From assembly GCF_900176385.1 (NCBI RefSeq), contig NZ_FWXN01000005.1:1-64000 (forward strand): a stretch of DNA of 64,000 nucleotides, in the 5' to 3' direction. A program made the position numbers and the translations under genes. This DNA is from Janibacter indicus. GTDB lineage: Bacteria; Actinomycetota; Actinomycetes; Actinomycetales; Dermatophilaceae. The notes below the pieces were generated by a model. That model was not told where the DNA came from, did no database searches, and worked only from the letters and a program-made list of their open reading frames with translations. Shown in pieces: positions 9,892 to 21,232 of the stretch (the first letter of the stretch is position 1; each line of letters opens with the position of its first letter).

Positions 9892-9911
9892 GCATTGCCC
9901 GACGGCAATGC
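9892..9911. repeat. GCATTGCC palindromic repeat, copy 1
   Basis: GCATTGCC-CGAC-GGCAATGC, an 8-bp perfect stem with a 4-nt loop, lies between acnA and the SOS-box gene. It is the most divergent of six copies in the window (loop CGAC instead of CTAC/GTAG). The others are at 31451-31544 (three) and 49572-49633 (two). Confidence 0.8.
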
Positions 9912-9932
9912 AGGAAGACCGGACGGCACGAC

Positions 9933-9970
9933 GAAGGGGGTGGCCACCCGTAGGTGCGGCCACCCCCTTC
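9933..9970 (-). terminator. Terminator of acnA
   Basis: GAAGGGGGTGGCC at 9933-9945 pairs perfectly (13 bp) with GGCCACCCCCTTC at 9958-9970 across a 12-nt loop. It starts 16 nt after the acnA stop codon. The stem base is again the CGAAGGGGG motif. Confidence 0.8.
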
Positions 9971-9986
9971 AGCGGTGCGTCGGAGA

Positions 9987-12788
<2,802 letters not shown>

Positions 12789-12808
12789 AGTCGACTCCTC
12801 TGTCGTGG

Positions 12809-12828
12809 TTATCTTGACGTCAAGATAA
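12809..12828. promoter_or_regulatory. 20-bp perfect palindrome in the acnA promoter, probable operator
   Basis: TTATCTTGACGTCAAGATAA is perfectly symmetric and AT-rich in a GC-rich setting. It starts 20 bp upstream of the acnA GTG. A minus-strand TAGTTT lies just upstream of it and could be the -10. The form fits a dimeric repressor of MarR or TetR type. C. glutamicum acn has a TetR regulator (AcnR), but no such gene is adjacent here, so the regulator is unnamed. Confidence 0.6.
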
Positions 12829-12902
12829 AACTATCACAGCGCCCGCGGACGCGAACCCACGGGCACGCTCACCGTCACTCTTCCCCACGGCCCCCTCCCC
12901 TG

Positions 12903-14210
12903 TCACGGGGTGGGCGGCGCCCCCTTCGCCTCGAAGGTCGCCACGCACTCGACGTGGTGGGTCATCGGGAAGGCATCGAAGGCTCGCAGGTCGGCCATCT
13001 CGTAGCCGAGCTCCGCGAGGTAGGCCGTGTCGCGCCCCAGCGCCGCCGGGTCGCAGGCCACGTAGACGAGGCGCCGCGGGCGAAGGGAGATCAGCGCCTC
13101 GACCACCTGGCGGCCGGCCCCGGTGCGCGGCGGGTCGAGGACGACGACATCGGCGCTCGGCGGCAGCAGGTCGGAGCGCGCCGGGCGGCGCGGCCCCCGG
13201 CGACGCCCCTTGCGGGGCACGCCGAGCAGGTCGTCGACCCGACCCGGGACGACGAGCGCCCACGGCTGGCCGGCGAGGTTGTCGCGCAGGTGCTCCGTCG
13301 CCCGACGGTCGGACTCGACCGCGATGAGCTGTCCCTGCGGACCGACCGCCTCGGCGAGCGGCAGGGACAGCAGGCCGACGCCGCTGTAGAGGTCGAGGAC
13401 CCGCTCCCCCGGGCGCACGTCGGCCGCGTCGAGGACGGCGGCGACGAAGCTGCGGGGAGCATCGCGGTGCACCTGCCAGAAGCCACGCGCGTCGACGTGC
13501 AGCGCGCGCTCCCCCGCCGGCGTCACGACGGTCTCGGTCAGGGTGATCGGTGGCGTCGGCGCGTCCTGCGGGACCTCGACGACGACGGTGTCCGCCTCGC
13601 CGGAGGGCACGACGACATCGAGCGCGCCGATGCCCTCGAGTGCGGCCGGGGCGCCGCCGGTCTCGGCGAGGGTGTCGGCGAGCGCCGTGTCGATCTCGGC
13701 CACGGCGATCGGGCAGCCGGTCACGGGGACGACGTCGTGGCTGCGGTGGCGCCGCAGCCCGACCCGCTCGTCGGCCACGGCGAACTCGACCCGGGTGCGG
13801 TAGCGCAGCCCGTCGTCGTCGGCGAGCGGCTCGACGACGACCTCCCGCTCGACTCCCCCGAGCCGACTCAGCTGCTCGGCGACGACCGTCGCCTTGAGCT
13901 CGCGCTGGTGGGCGGTCTCGACGTGCTGGAAGTCGCAGCCGCCGCACCCTCCGGGCCCGGACACCGGGCAGCGGGGCGCGACCCGGTGCGCGGAGGCGTC
14001 GAGGACCTCGATGGCATCGGCCCGCAGGAAGCGGTCACCGGGACCCCCTTCGGTGATGCGGGCACGCACCCGCTCACCCGGGAGGCTGTGCCGCACGAAG
14101 AGCACCCGCCCCTCGTGACGGGCCACGCAGTGCCCGCCGTGCGCTACGGGGCCCACCTCGACGTCGACCTCGTGCCCCACGGTCAGCTCGTCTGCGCTCG
14201 GCCTCGTCAT
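12903..14210 (-). CDS. TrmA/RlmD-type RNA (uracil-5-)methyltransferase
   Basis: 435 residues. An N-terminal TRAM-like domain (VEVGPVAHGGHCVARHEGRVLFVRH) is followed by Fe-S cysteines in RCPVSGPGGCGGCDFQH, a SAM-binding motif DLYSGVGLLSLPLAEAVG, the VVLDPPRTGAG motif and the catalytic cysteine in VYVACDPAALGRD. This family methylates uracil C5 in tRNA or 23S rRNA; the target cannot be told from sequence. The syntenic M. tuberculosis gene is Rv2689c. Its ATG overlaps the TGA of the permease upstream (ATGA), so the two are probably co-translated. Confidence 0.92.
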   Translation of the reverse strand: MTRPSADELTVGHEVDVEVGPVAHGGHCVARHEGRVLFVRHSLPGERVRARITEGGPGDRFLRADAIEVLDASAHRVAPRCPVSGPGGCGGCDFQHVETAHQRELKATVVAEQLSRLGGVEREVVVEPLADDDGLRYRTRVEFAVADERVGLRRHRSHDVVPVTGCPIAVAEIDTALADTLAETGGAPAALEGIGALDVVVPSGEADTVVVEVPQDAPTPPITLTETVVTPAGERALHVDARGFWQVHRDAPRSFVAAVLDAADVRPGERVLDLYSGVGLLSLPLAEAVGPQGQLIAVESDRRATEHLRDNLAGQPWALVVPGRVDDLLGVPRKGRRRGPRRPARSDLLPPSADVVVLDPPRTGAGRQVVEALISLRPRRLVYVACDPAALGRDTAYLAELGYEMADLRAFDAFPMTHHVECVATFEAKGAPPTP

Positions 14211-16216
14211 GCTCCACCTCGTCGTACGTCGCCCGCGACCGGGCCGTCCATGCGTTCCTCGGCGCCCTCGGAGCTCGCGAGCTGCCAGGGCACCGAGGAC
14301 ACCATGACACCCGGGGTGAAGAGGAGGCGACTGCGCAGCCGCAGCGCCGACTGGTTGTGCAGGGCCTGCTCCCACCAGTGACCCAGGACGTACTGCGGGA
14401 TGTAGACGACGACGAGGTCCCGGGGGTTGCCCGAGCGGATCGACTTGACGTAGTCGACGACCGGGCGGGTGATCTCGCGATAGGGCGAGTCCAGGGCCTT
14501 GAGCGGGATCGGGATGCCCCGACGGTCCCACTCGCCCTGCAGCGCACGGGTCGCGTCGTGGTCGACCTCGACGGTGATCGCCTCGAGCCGGGAGGGACGG
14601 GTCGCGGAGGCATAGGCCAGGGCCCGCAGGGTCGGTCGGTGGATCGTGCTGACGAGGACGATCGCGTGCACGCGCGAAGGGAGCATCTGGTGCTTGGTGT
14701 CCCCCTCCGGGACAGCGAGCTCCTGGCTCACGTGCCGGTAGTGCCGACTGATCGCCCCCATGAGGAGGAAGAGCCCGGCCATCGCGGCCATGGCGAACCC
14801 TGCCCCGTGGGTGAACTTCGTCAGCACGACGACGACGAGGACGGTCCCGGACATCGCCGCGCCGACGGCGTTGATCGCCCGGCGGCGCATCATCCGCCGC
14901 TGCTCCGGGACGTCCTTCTCCACCGCCAAGTGACGGTTCCAGTGCCGGACCATGCCGATCTGGCTCAGCGTGAAGGAGACGAAGACGCCGACGATGTACA
15001 GCTGGATGAGCTTGGTCACCTGGGCGTCGTAGATGACGATGAGCAGCGCCGCCGAGGCGGCGAGCAGGATGATGCCGTTGCTGAAGGCGAGCCGGTCGCC
15101 ACGGGTGTGCAGCTGGCGCGGCAGGTAGCCGTCGCGGGCGAGGATCGAGCCGAGGACGGGGAAGCCGTTGAAGGCCGTGTTGGCCGCGAGCACGAGGATC
15201 AGGCCGGTGACGACCGAGACGAGGACGACCCCCGCGGGGAACCCGTCGAAGACCGACATCGCCACCTGGGCCATGACCGTGTGCTGGACGTAGCCGTCGC
15301 CGACCGGCACGCCGTCGCGCAGCAGCTGCTGGCCCGGGTCCTCGGCGACCTTGACCCCGGTCCACGTCGCCAGCGCGATCATCGACAGGAGCATCGTCAC
15401 CGCGATCGCGCCCATGAGGAGCAGGGTCGTCGCCGCATTGGCGCTCTTGGGCTTGCGGAAGGCGGGCACGCCGTTGCTGATCGCCTCGACACCGGTCAGG
15501 GCGGCACAGCCGGAGCTGAAGGCCCGCAGGAGCAGGAAGGCCATCGCGAGGGTGCCCAGCTGCTCCATGCCCGGCTCGGGGGCGAGCGTCAGGTCGGCGC
15601 TCTCGGCCGGCGGCAGCGTCCCGGCCGTGCGGCGGACCAGCCCGACGAGGGCCATGCCCACGACCGAGAGCATGAAGAGGTAGGTGGGGATGGCGAAGGC
15701 CTTGCCGGACTCCCGCACACCGCGCAGGTTCATGCCGGTGAGGGCGGCGATCAGGACGAGCGCCGCGAGGACCTCGTGCCCGCGGATCCACGAGAAGGCC
15801 GCCGCGGCGTTCTGCACCCCCGAGGAGATCGACACCGCCACCGTCAGGACGTAGTCGACGAGGAGCGCGCTCGCGACCGTGAGCCCGGCCTTGGGGCCCA
15901 GGTTGGTGCTCGCGACCTCGTAGTCCCCTCCGCCGGAGGGATAGGCGTGGACGTTCTGCCGGTAGCTGGCGACGACGACGACCATGACGGCGACGACGGC
16001 GAGCGCGACCGGCCACGACTGGGTGACCGCGAGGGCACCACCGGCGAGACCGAGCGTCAGCAGGATCTCGTCCGGGGCATAGGCGACCGAGCTGAGCGCA
16101 TCGCTCGCGAAGACCGGGAGAGCGAGCTTCTTGGGAAGGAGGGTCTCGCCGAGCCGATCGCTGCGCATCGCGCGACCGACGAGGAGACGCTTGATGAGTC
16201 GTCCTGATGACACCAC
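14207..16216 (-). CDS. APC-superfamily permease with C-terminal soluble domain
   Basis: About 669 residues. Roughly twelve membrane helices with YAPDEILLTLGLAGGAL, YPSGGGDYEVAST and GVEAISNGVPAF fit an amino-acid/cation permease of the Rv2690c kind. A C-terminal soluble part of about 190 residues (HAIVLVSTIHRPTLRALAYA ... VVVYIPQYVLGHWWEQALHNQ) resembles a universal-stress-like fold. Tandem GTG codons at 16216 and 16213 are the likely starts. The gene is divergent from two TrkA genes, an arrangement kept in M. tuberculosis and suggesting a TrkA-gated transporter; the transported ion or solute is not established. Confidence 0.85.
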   Translation of the reverse strand: MVSSGRLIKRLLVGRAMRSDRLGETLLPKKLALPVFASDALSSVAYAPDEILLTLGLAGGALAVTQSWPVALAVVAVMVVVVASYRQNVHAYPSGGGDYEVASTNLGPKAGLTVASALLVDYVLTVAVSISSGVQNAAAAFSWIRGHEVLAALVLIAALTGMNLRGVRESGKAFAIPTYLFMLSVVGMALVGLVRRTAGTLPPAESADLTLAPEPGMEQLGTLAMAFLLLRAFSSGCAALTGVEAISNGVPAFRKPKSANAATTLLLMGAIAVTMLLSMIALATWTGVKVAEDPGQQLLRDGVPVGDGYVQHTVMAQVAMSVFDGFPAGVVLVSVVTGLILVLAANTAFNGFPVLGSILARDGYLPRQLHTRGDRLAFSNGIILLAASAALLIVIYDAQVTKLIQLYIVGVFVSFTLSQIGMVRHWNRHLAVEKDVPEQRRMMRRRAINAVGAAMSGTVLVVVVLTKFTHGAGFAMAAMAGLFLLMGAISRHYRHVSQELAVPEGDTKHQMLPSRVHAIVLVSTIHRPTLRALAYASATRPSRLEAITVEVDHDATRALQGEWDRRGIPIPLKALDSPYREITRPVVDYVKSIRSGNPRDLVVVYIPQYVLGHWWEQALHNQSALRLRSRLLFTPGVMVSSVPWQLASSEGAEERMDGPVAGDVRRGGA

Positions 16217-16243
16217 GCGAGTGTAGGCCCGCCTCGGGAGGGG

Positions 16244-16249
16244 TACCGT
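16244..16249 (+). promoter_or_regulatory. Putative -10 element of the trkA operon (leaderless)
   Basis: TACCGT ends 7 nt before the GTG at 16257, so the transcript would start at or next to the initiator codon. This is the same hexamer and spacing as at the murA-like gene (3011-3016). Confidence 0.45.
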
Positions 16250-16256
16250 TCGAGCC

Positions 16257-16922
16257 GTGCACTTCGTCATCATGGGCTGCGGCCGTGTCGGCGCCTCGCT
16301 CGCTCGTTCCCTCGAGCGCATCGGCCACGACGTCGCCGTCGTCGACCAGGACCCCAGCGCCTTCCGCCGCCTCGGCAGCGACTTCAACGGACGCCGGGTC
16401 GCCGGGGTCGGCTTCGACCGCGACACCCTGCTGCAGGCGGGGATCGAGGACGCCTACGCCCTCGCGGCCGTCTCGAGCGGCGACAACTCCAACATCCTCG
16501 CCGCGCGGGTGGCGCGTGAGACCTTCGGCGTCGAGCACGTCGTCGCGCGCATCTACGACCCCGACCGGGCGCAGGTCTACCAGCGCCTCGGCATCCCGAC
16601 GGTCGCGACGGTCCGCTGGACCGCCGACCAGGTCCTGCGGCGGATGCTGCCCCAGGGTCAGGCCACCGAGATGACCGATGCCTCCGGCCGACTCGTCGTC
16701 GCCGAGATCCAGGTCTCGTCGGCCTGGGTGGGCCGCCGGCTGACCAGCCTCGAGGAGGCCACCGGCGCCCGCATCGCCTACATCACCAGGCTCGGCGAGG
16801 GCATCCTGCCGCGACCCCACACCGTCCACCAGGAGGGCGACCTGGTCCACCTGGTCATCCCCCGCGACCGGGTGCCCGACGTCGAGCGGATCCTCGACGG
16901 CCAGCCCCCGCAGGAGGTCTGA
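16257..16922 (+). CDS. TrkA-family potassium uptake regulatory protein (CeoB-like)
   Basis: 221 residues: a Rossmann RCK-N domain starting with the dinucleotide motif GCGRVGASLARSLE, acidic residues at the end of the second strand (VVDQDPSAF), then an RCK-C domain. Such subunits bind NAD(H) or nucleotides on the inner face of the membrane and gate K+ transporters. GTG start. The second TrkA begins 3 nt after its stop; the pair corresponds to M. tuberculosis Rv2691-Rv2692. Divergent from the APC permease. Confidence 0.93.
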   Translation: MHFVIMGCGRVGASLARSLERIGHDVAVVDQDPSAFRRLGSDFNGRRVAGVGFDRDTLLQAGIEDAYALAAVSSGDNSNILAARVARETFGVEHVVARIYDPDRAQVYQRLGIPTVATVRWTADQVLRRMLPQGQATEMTDASGRLVVAEIQVSSAWVGRRLTSLEEATGARIAYITRLGEGILPRPHTVHQEGDLVHLVIPRDRVPDVERILDGQPPQEV

Positions 16923-16925
16923 GTC

Positions 16926-17609
16926 ATGCGCGTCGTCATCGTCGGAGCCGGGTCGGTCGGCCGGTCCATCGGCCAGGAGCTCCTGCAGAACGGCCACAGC
17001 GTCCTGCTCATCGACAAGGACGCCAACGAGAGCCGGGTCGCCAAGCTCGCCGAGGCCAGCTGGCTCTCGGGCGACGCCTGCGAGATCTCCACGCTCCAGG
17101 AGGCCGAGGTCCACACCAGCGACGTCGTCGTGTGCGCGACCGGTGACGACAAGGCCAACCTTGTCGTCTCCCTGCTCGCCAAGACCGAGTTCGGCGTGCC
17201 CCGCACCGTCGCCCGCGTCAACAACCCCAAGAACGAGTGGATGTTCGACGAGTCCTGGGGCGTCGACGTCGCGGTGTCCACGCCGCGCCTGATGACCGCC
17301 CTCGTCGAGGAGGCGGTGAGTGTCGGCGACCTCGTGCGCATCTTCGACTTCCAGCAGGGCAGCGCCGCGATGGCCGAGATCACCCTGCCGGCCGACAACC
17401 CCAATGTCGGTCGCCGCGTCGGCGACATCGACTTCCCCGTCGACACCCTGCTCGTCGGCATCATCCGCGACGGTCGCCCGATCGGTCCGACGGCCGACGA
17501 CGCCCTCGAGGCGCACGACGAGCTCCTCCTGCTCACCACCGCCGAGGCCGAGCCCCAGCTCGAGGCGATGATGCGGCCCGGCTCGGCACCGCGGCGCCGC
17601 TCCTCCTGA
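16926..17609 (+). CDS. TrkA-family potassium uptake regulatory protein (CeoC-like)
   Basis: 227 residues with the same two-domain layout as the preceding gene: GAGSVGRSIGQELLQNGHSVLLIDKD is the nucleotide-binding motif, followed by an RCK-C domain. The two proteins probably pair as a gating ring, like the two RCK units of Trk. ATG start, 3 nt after the previous stop, so an operon is likely. Confidence 0.93.
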   Translation: MRVVIVGAGSVGRSIGQELLQNGHSVLLIDKDANESRVAKLAEASWLSGDACEISTLQEAEVHTSDVVVCATGDDKANLVVSLLAKTEFGVPRTVARVNNPKNEWMFDESWGVDVAVSTPRLMTALVEEAVSVGDLVRIFDFQQGSAAMAEITLPADNPNVGRRVGDIDFPVDTLLVGIIRDGRPIGPTADDALEAHDELLLLTTAEAEPQLEAMMRPGSAPRRRSS

Positions 17610-17631
17610 CGTCCCGGAGGGCGAAGGGGGA

Positions 17632-18345
17632 TCAGGCGCGGCCGACGTCGACCGGCTGGACGAGCTCGTCGTCGGGGTCGATCGGGGTGTGCCCCTTGAG
17701 CAGCATCGCGCCCATCACGGCGACGGCACCCACCCACAGCGGCCAGCCGAGCACGACCTTGGAGATGGTCAGCCCGGCGACGTTGCCCGCGAGGTAGAGC
17801 GGACCCATGATCCCGACCCGGATGGCGTAGACGGCCACGAGCACGAGGGTCAGGCGGCTGCACACCCGCACGGCCGCCGCATTGCGGCGCCAGCGGAAGG
17901 GATCGCCGGCGGCCACCGCGGCCTGGTCGGCGACCCCGACCATGAGCCCGACGACCGGCCAGCGCACCAGCACCGACACCAGCGACCCGATGAGGTACGC
18001 GAGCGAGGTGAGGATCCCGGGTAGGAAGGCGTCCTCGGCATTGCCCGAACGGAGCGCGAAGAAGGCCGCGAGCGCGGTCGCGAAGACCCCGCCGAGGACG
18101 TACTGGAGGGTCTGCCGCTGCACCAGACGGACCACCGCGAAAGTCACGGTGAGCACGGCGGCCGCGCCGATCGCGAGGTTGCGCTCGCGGGTCGCCGACC
18201 AGACGATGACGAAGGCCAGCATGGGCATGGCCGCCTCGAGCGAACCCCGCAGCCCGCCGAGCGCCTCGCCGAGTCGGTGGCGGATCAGGGCCTCGACCGT
18301 GGGGTGGATCGGTGCGGCGATCGGCTCCGGGCCCTCAGCCGCCAT
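17632..18345 (-). CDS. DUF3159 family membrane protein
   Basis: 237 residues with five or six predicted membrane helices (AAMPMLAFVIVWSAT, LAIGAAAVLTVTFAVV, YLIGSLVSVLVRWPVVGLMVG). It belongs to DUF3159 (M. tuberculosis Rv2693c) with no assigned function. Its ATG overlaps the end of the OB-fold gene by 11 bp, and it closes a tightly packed minus-strand operon with the OB-fold, DUF3710 and dut genes. The frame is open beyond the ATG, but that part lies within the OB-fold gene. Confidence 0.9.
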   Translation of the reverse strand: MAAEGPEPIAAPIHPTVEALIRHRLGEALGGLRGSLEAAMPMLAFVIVWSATRERNLAIGAAAVLTVTFAVVRLVQRQTLQYVLGGVFATALAAFFALRSGNAEDAFLPGILTSLAYLIGSLVSVLVRWPVVGLMVGVADQAAVAAGDPFRWRRNAAAVRVCSRLTLVLVAVYAIRVGIMGPLYLAGNVAGLTISKVVLGWPLWVGAVAVMGAMLLKGHTPIDPDDELVQPVDVGRA

Positions 18346-18703
18346 GGCCGGGCAGGATCTCGTAGGCGGGGTTGTACATGACCGGCGTGCCCTTGGGACG
18401 GCACACGAGCCCGGTCGCCTTGACGTAGACACCCGGGTTGATCCCGCCGATGCTGCGCCGGCCGAGCCAGACGAGCTGCACCGTGCCGGACCCGTCGAAG
18501 ACGTCGGCGACGAGCGCCGGGACGGTGACCTTGGGGCGGAGGGTGACGGCGGTGACCGTGCCCGCGACGGTGACGACCTCGCGGTCGGTCTCGTCGGTGA
18601 TCGGCCGACACCCGTGGGCGCTGGCGGCGTCGCGCAGCTCGTCGGCCGCGACCTCGTCGTCGGAACGCCCCAGGTCGACCAGACGCCGCAGCAGCGTGGC
18701 CAT
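18335..18703 (-). CDS. OB-fold nucleic-acid-binding protein
   Basis: 122 residues. An OB-fold of the tRNA-anticodon/RecG wedge type is visible: VTVAGTVTAVTLRPK, VPALVADVFDGSGTVQLVWLGRR, GGINPGVYVKATGLV. It matches M. tuberculosis Rv2694c in position. Likely binds single-stranded nucleic acid, but no partner or function is known. Its ATG abuts the end of the DUF3710 gene. Confidence 0.85.
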   Translation of the reverse strand: MATLLRRLVDLGRSDDEVAADELRDAASAHGCRPITDETDREVVTVAGTVTAVTLRPKVTVPALVADVFDGSGTVQLVWLGRRSIGGINPGVYVKATGLVCRPKGTPVMYNPAYEILPGHGG

Positions 18704-19440
18704 CAGCGCACCTCGGTGATCTCGGGACCGCGCTCGAAGGGCTTGAGGTCGTCGACCGGGGCCTCGGCCTCCGGCTCGGCGGCAGCGGGTCGCTGCTGAG
18801 CCGCCGGCATCTGCAGGGGCAGCATCTCGCGCGGTGCCCGCGGGTCGTCACCGCGTACGACGACCGCCGTGCGCACGACCTCGTCGAAGCGGGTGCGCTC
18901 GCCCTCGTCGACGGCAGCGGAGCCGGAGTAGACCGCGCGCAGGAACCAGCGCGGGCCGTCGACGCCGGCGAAGACGGCGGGGGCGAAGACGGTGCGGCCC
19001 TGCGGGCCGGGCTGGGCCAGACGGCTGCGCAGCTCGTCGCCGAAGGGGCCGGGGACGCTCTCGACCGTGCCGCCACTGCCGGAGATCATCTCGGCGATCT
19101 CCTCACGGATCTCGTCCCAGATGCCCGCCGAACGCGGGGCGGCGAAGACCTGCAACTGGACGGCGCCGTGGTCGTCGGCGACCTGCACGGCCGTGACCTC
19201 GTCACTCTGCTGGTCGACCTCGAGACGCACCTCGGTGCCGGGCGTGGGGGCGAGCAGGAGCGCGCCCAGGTCGAGCAGCGCGCTGACGTCGGTGACGTCG
19301 TTGGAGTCGCGCGGGCCGGTAGCGGCGTCGGCGACGGTCTCGTCGGCCGGTGCGGCAGGGTCGACGGCGTCGGTCGTCGGGTCCGGGGCGGTGCTCGCCT
19401 CGTCCGCTGCGGCAGCGGCCTTCTTCTTGCGCCCGAACAT
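18703..19440 (-). CDS. DUF3710 family protein
   Basis: 245 residues. A basic start (MFGRKKKAAAAADEA) and a 50-residue acidic disordered stretch lead into the DUF3710 fold (LDLGALLLAPTPGTEVRLEVDQ, WDEIREEIAEMISGSGG, GPRWFLRAVYSG). Function is unknown; M. tuberculosis Rv2696c is the counterpart. Its ATG overlaps the dut stop codon (TGATG), so translation is probably coupled. The C-terminal 40 residues are Pro/Glu rich. Confidence 0.9.
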   Translation of the reverse strand: MFGRKKKAAAAADEASTAPDPTTDAVDPAAPADETVADAATGPRDSNDVTDVSALLDLGALLLAPTPGTEVRLEVDQQSDEVTAVQVADDHGAVQLQVFAAPRSAGIWDEIREEIAEMISGSGGTVESVPGPFGDELRSRLAQPGPQGRTVFAPAVFAGVDGPRWFLRAVYSGSAAVDEGERTRFDEVVRTAVVVRGDDPRAPREMLPLQMPAAQQRPAAAEPEAEAPVDDLKPFERGPEITEVR

Positions 19441-19922
19441 CACTCACGTCCTGTCGTCGACTCCGGGCCGAAGCCCCCAGTGGATCCGTGCCCAGTCTCT
19501 CCCCGTGGGCTGGGTGGAAGCGAATCGGAGAGCTCGAAGAGCCCCTCGGCGACCTCCTGGAGCACCAGCTGGGCGATCCGGTCCCCCACGCGGACGGTGA
19601 AGGACTCCCGCGGGTCGAGGTTGACGAGGTTGACGAGGACCTCGCCGCGATAGCCGGAGTCGACGGTGCCGGGGGCATTGACCACGGAGATGCCGTGGCT
19701 GGCCGCGAGCCCCGAGCGCGGGTGCACCAGCCCGACCCAGCCGTGCGGGATCGCGAGGCTGACGCCGGTGGGCACGAGCGCCCGCTCCCCCGGTGCGAGG
19801 GTCACCTCCGCGACGGAGGTGAGGTCCGCGCCCGCGTCGCCGTGCTGGGCATAGGCGGGCGCGACGGCGTCCCGGTGCACGAGGCGCACCGGGACGGTGA
19901 TCTGACGGGCTCCGTCAGTCAC
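19440..19922 (-). CDS. dut: Deoxyuridine 5'-triphosphate nucleotidohydrolase (dUTPase)
   Basis: 160 residues, homotrimer family. It hydrolyses dUTP to dUMP and pyrophosphate, keeping uracil out of DNA and supplying dTMP synthesis. All conserved motifs are visible: HGDAGADL, HPRSGLAASHG, NAPGTVDSGYRGEV, VGDRIAQLV and the C-terminal STGGFG that closes over the nucleotide. GTG start. It begins the dut-DUF3710-OB-DUF3159 operon. Confidence 0.97.
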   Translation of the reverse strand: MTDGARQITVPVRLVHRDAVAPAYAQHGDAGADLTSVAEVTLAPGERALVPTGVSLAIPHGWVGLVHPRSGLAASHGISVVNAPGTVDSGYRGEVLVNLVNLDPRESFTVRVGDRIAQLVLQEVAEGLFELSDSLPPSPRGETGHGSTGGFGPESTTGRE

Positions 19923-19925
19923 GGG

Positions 19926-20225
19926 TCAGGCAGCGCACTCGGTGCAGACCGGACCGTTCTTGCCGTCGCTGGCCAGCTGACTGCGGTGGTGGACGAGGAA
20001 GCAGCTCGTGCAGGTGAACTCGTCCGCCTGGCGCGGGACGACCCGCACCGACATCTCCTCGCCGGAGAGGTCGGCGCCGGGCAGCTCGAAGCCCTCGGCC
20101 ATCTCGGTCTCGTCGACGTCGACATTGGCGGAGGTCGCGTCACCGCGACGGGACTTGAGCTCCTCGATGGAGTCCTCTGACAGGTCGTCGTCGGTCTTGC
20201 GAGGGGCGTCGTAATCGGTCGCCAT
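19926..20225 (-). CDS. DUF4193 family zinc-ribbon-like protein
   Basis: 99 residues: an acidic, polar N-terminal half and a C-terminal CxxC...CxxC pair (CTSCFLVHHRSQL ... CTEC) that probably binds zinc. DUF4193 (M. tuberculosis Rv2699c) is conserved in actinobacteria, of unknown function. In M. tuberculosis a DUF3093 gene (Rv2698) lies between dut and this gene; here only 3 bp separate the two. Confidence 0.92.
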   Translation of the reverse strand: MATDYDAPRKTDDDLSEDSIEELKSRRGDATSANVDVDETEMAEGFELPGADLSGEEMSVRVVPRQADEFTCTSCFLVHHRSQLASDGKNGPVCTECAA

Positions 20226-20355
20226 CTCTCCTGATTCCTTGGGGGTTAGCAGGGCTGAAAACGTGATGCGCCGTCATCAACGCAGCAAGTGCTGAATTTG
20301 TGCCCGGCGCGCCGGATTGTGCCCCATCGGCGGGGCGAACGCCACCTCTTTGGGG

Positions 20356-21231
20356 TCAGCGCCCGGATTCTGGTCCGACGGCGGTGACGGCCGCGGCCAG
20401 CACGCCACTCATCTCGGCGTGCACGCCGGGAGCCCCGGCGAGGGTCATCCGCTCCCGCGGGGCCCCGCCGGCGAGGTCGGTGACCACGGCTCCGGCCTCG
20501 GTCGCGACGAGCCACCCGGCCGCCATGTCCCAGGGGTTGAGGCCGCGCTCGTGGTAGACGTCGAGACTCCCTTCGGCGATGCGGCACAGGTCGAGGGCCG
20601 CGCTGCCGAGCCGCCGGATGTCGCGCACCCGCGGCAGGACGTGGGTGAGGACCGCCGCCTGCCAGGCCCGACGGTCGGCGTCGTAGCCGAAGCCGGTGCC
20701 GCACAGCGCGAGCTCGAGCGGGGTCTCGCCCACCTGCAGGCGGCGCGGCTCCTCGTCACCGACGCCGCGCCACGACCCGCCGCCGAGCCAGGCGCGATAG
20801 CGCTCCCCCGTCACCGGGTTGACGACCGCACCGGCCACCGGTCGCCAGCCGCCGTCGACCGTCGGGTCACCGACGACCGCGGCCACCGACACCGCATAGG
20901 CAGGGATCTCGTAGAGGTAGTTGACGGTGCCGTCGATCGGGTCGACGACCCACGTGATGCCCGAGGTACCGGCGCGTCCGCCGCGCTCCTCCCCCGCGAA
21001 GCCGTCGTCCGGCCGCAGCTGCCCGAGCCGGGCGAGCAGGTGGTCCTGGCTGCGCTGGTCCATGACGGTGACGACATCGGTGCGCGAGGTCTTGGTCTCG
21101 GCGACACCCAGGTCACGGGGGCGCTCGACGGTGATGAGCTCGCCCGCCTCGACCGCGACCGTCAGGGCGATCTCGGCGAGCTCGGCCGGGTCGACGCCGG
21201 CAGGCAGGGTCGGCGCGGGTGTGGCGGTCAC
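20356..21231 (-). CDS. suhB: Inositol-1-monophosphatase family protein
   Basis: 291 residues. Mg2+-dependent sugar-phosphatase motifs are present: GEERGG, the metal-binding DPIDGTVNYLYEIP and the C-terminal WDMAAGWLVATEAGAVVTD. It probably dephosphorylates myo-inositol 1-phosphate, an actinobacterial precursor of phosphatidylinositol and mycothiol, though related phosphatases accept other substrates. GTG start, 1 nt after the ferrochelatase stop, so the two are co-transcribed. Counterpart of Rv2701c. Confidence 0.9.
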   Translation of the reverse strand: MTATPAPTLPAGVDPAELAEIALTVAVEAGELITVERPRDLGVAETKTSRTDVVTVMDQRSQDHLLARLGQLRPDDGFAGEERGGRAGTSGITWVVDPIDGTVNYLYEIPAYAVSVAAVVGDPTVDGGWRPVAGAVVNPVTGERYRAWLGGGSWRGVGDEEPRRLQVGETPLELALCGTGFGYDADRRAWQAAVLTHVLPRVRDIRRLGSAALDLCRIAEGSLDVYHERGLNPWDMAAGWLVATEAGAVVTDLAGGAPRERMTLAGAPGVHAEMSGVLAAAVTAVGPESGR

Positions 21232-21232
21232 G

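Noticed and set aside
9857-9947. N-terminal extension of the SOS-box gene to 9947
   Set aside because: The extension would be translated through the GCATTGCC palindrome and the LexA box and has no conserved look.
12903-17516. A 1537-codon continuous frame covering the methyltransferase gene and beyond
   Set aside because: Only the last 436 codons match a known family; the rest runs out of frame through the permease gene and antisense through the two TrkA genes.
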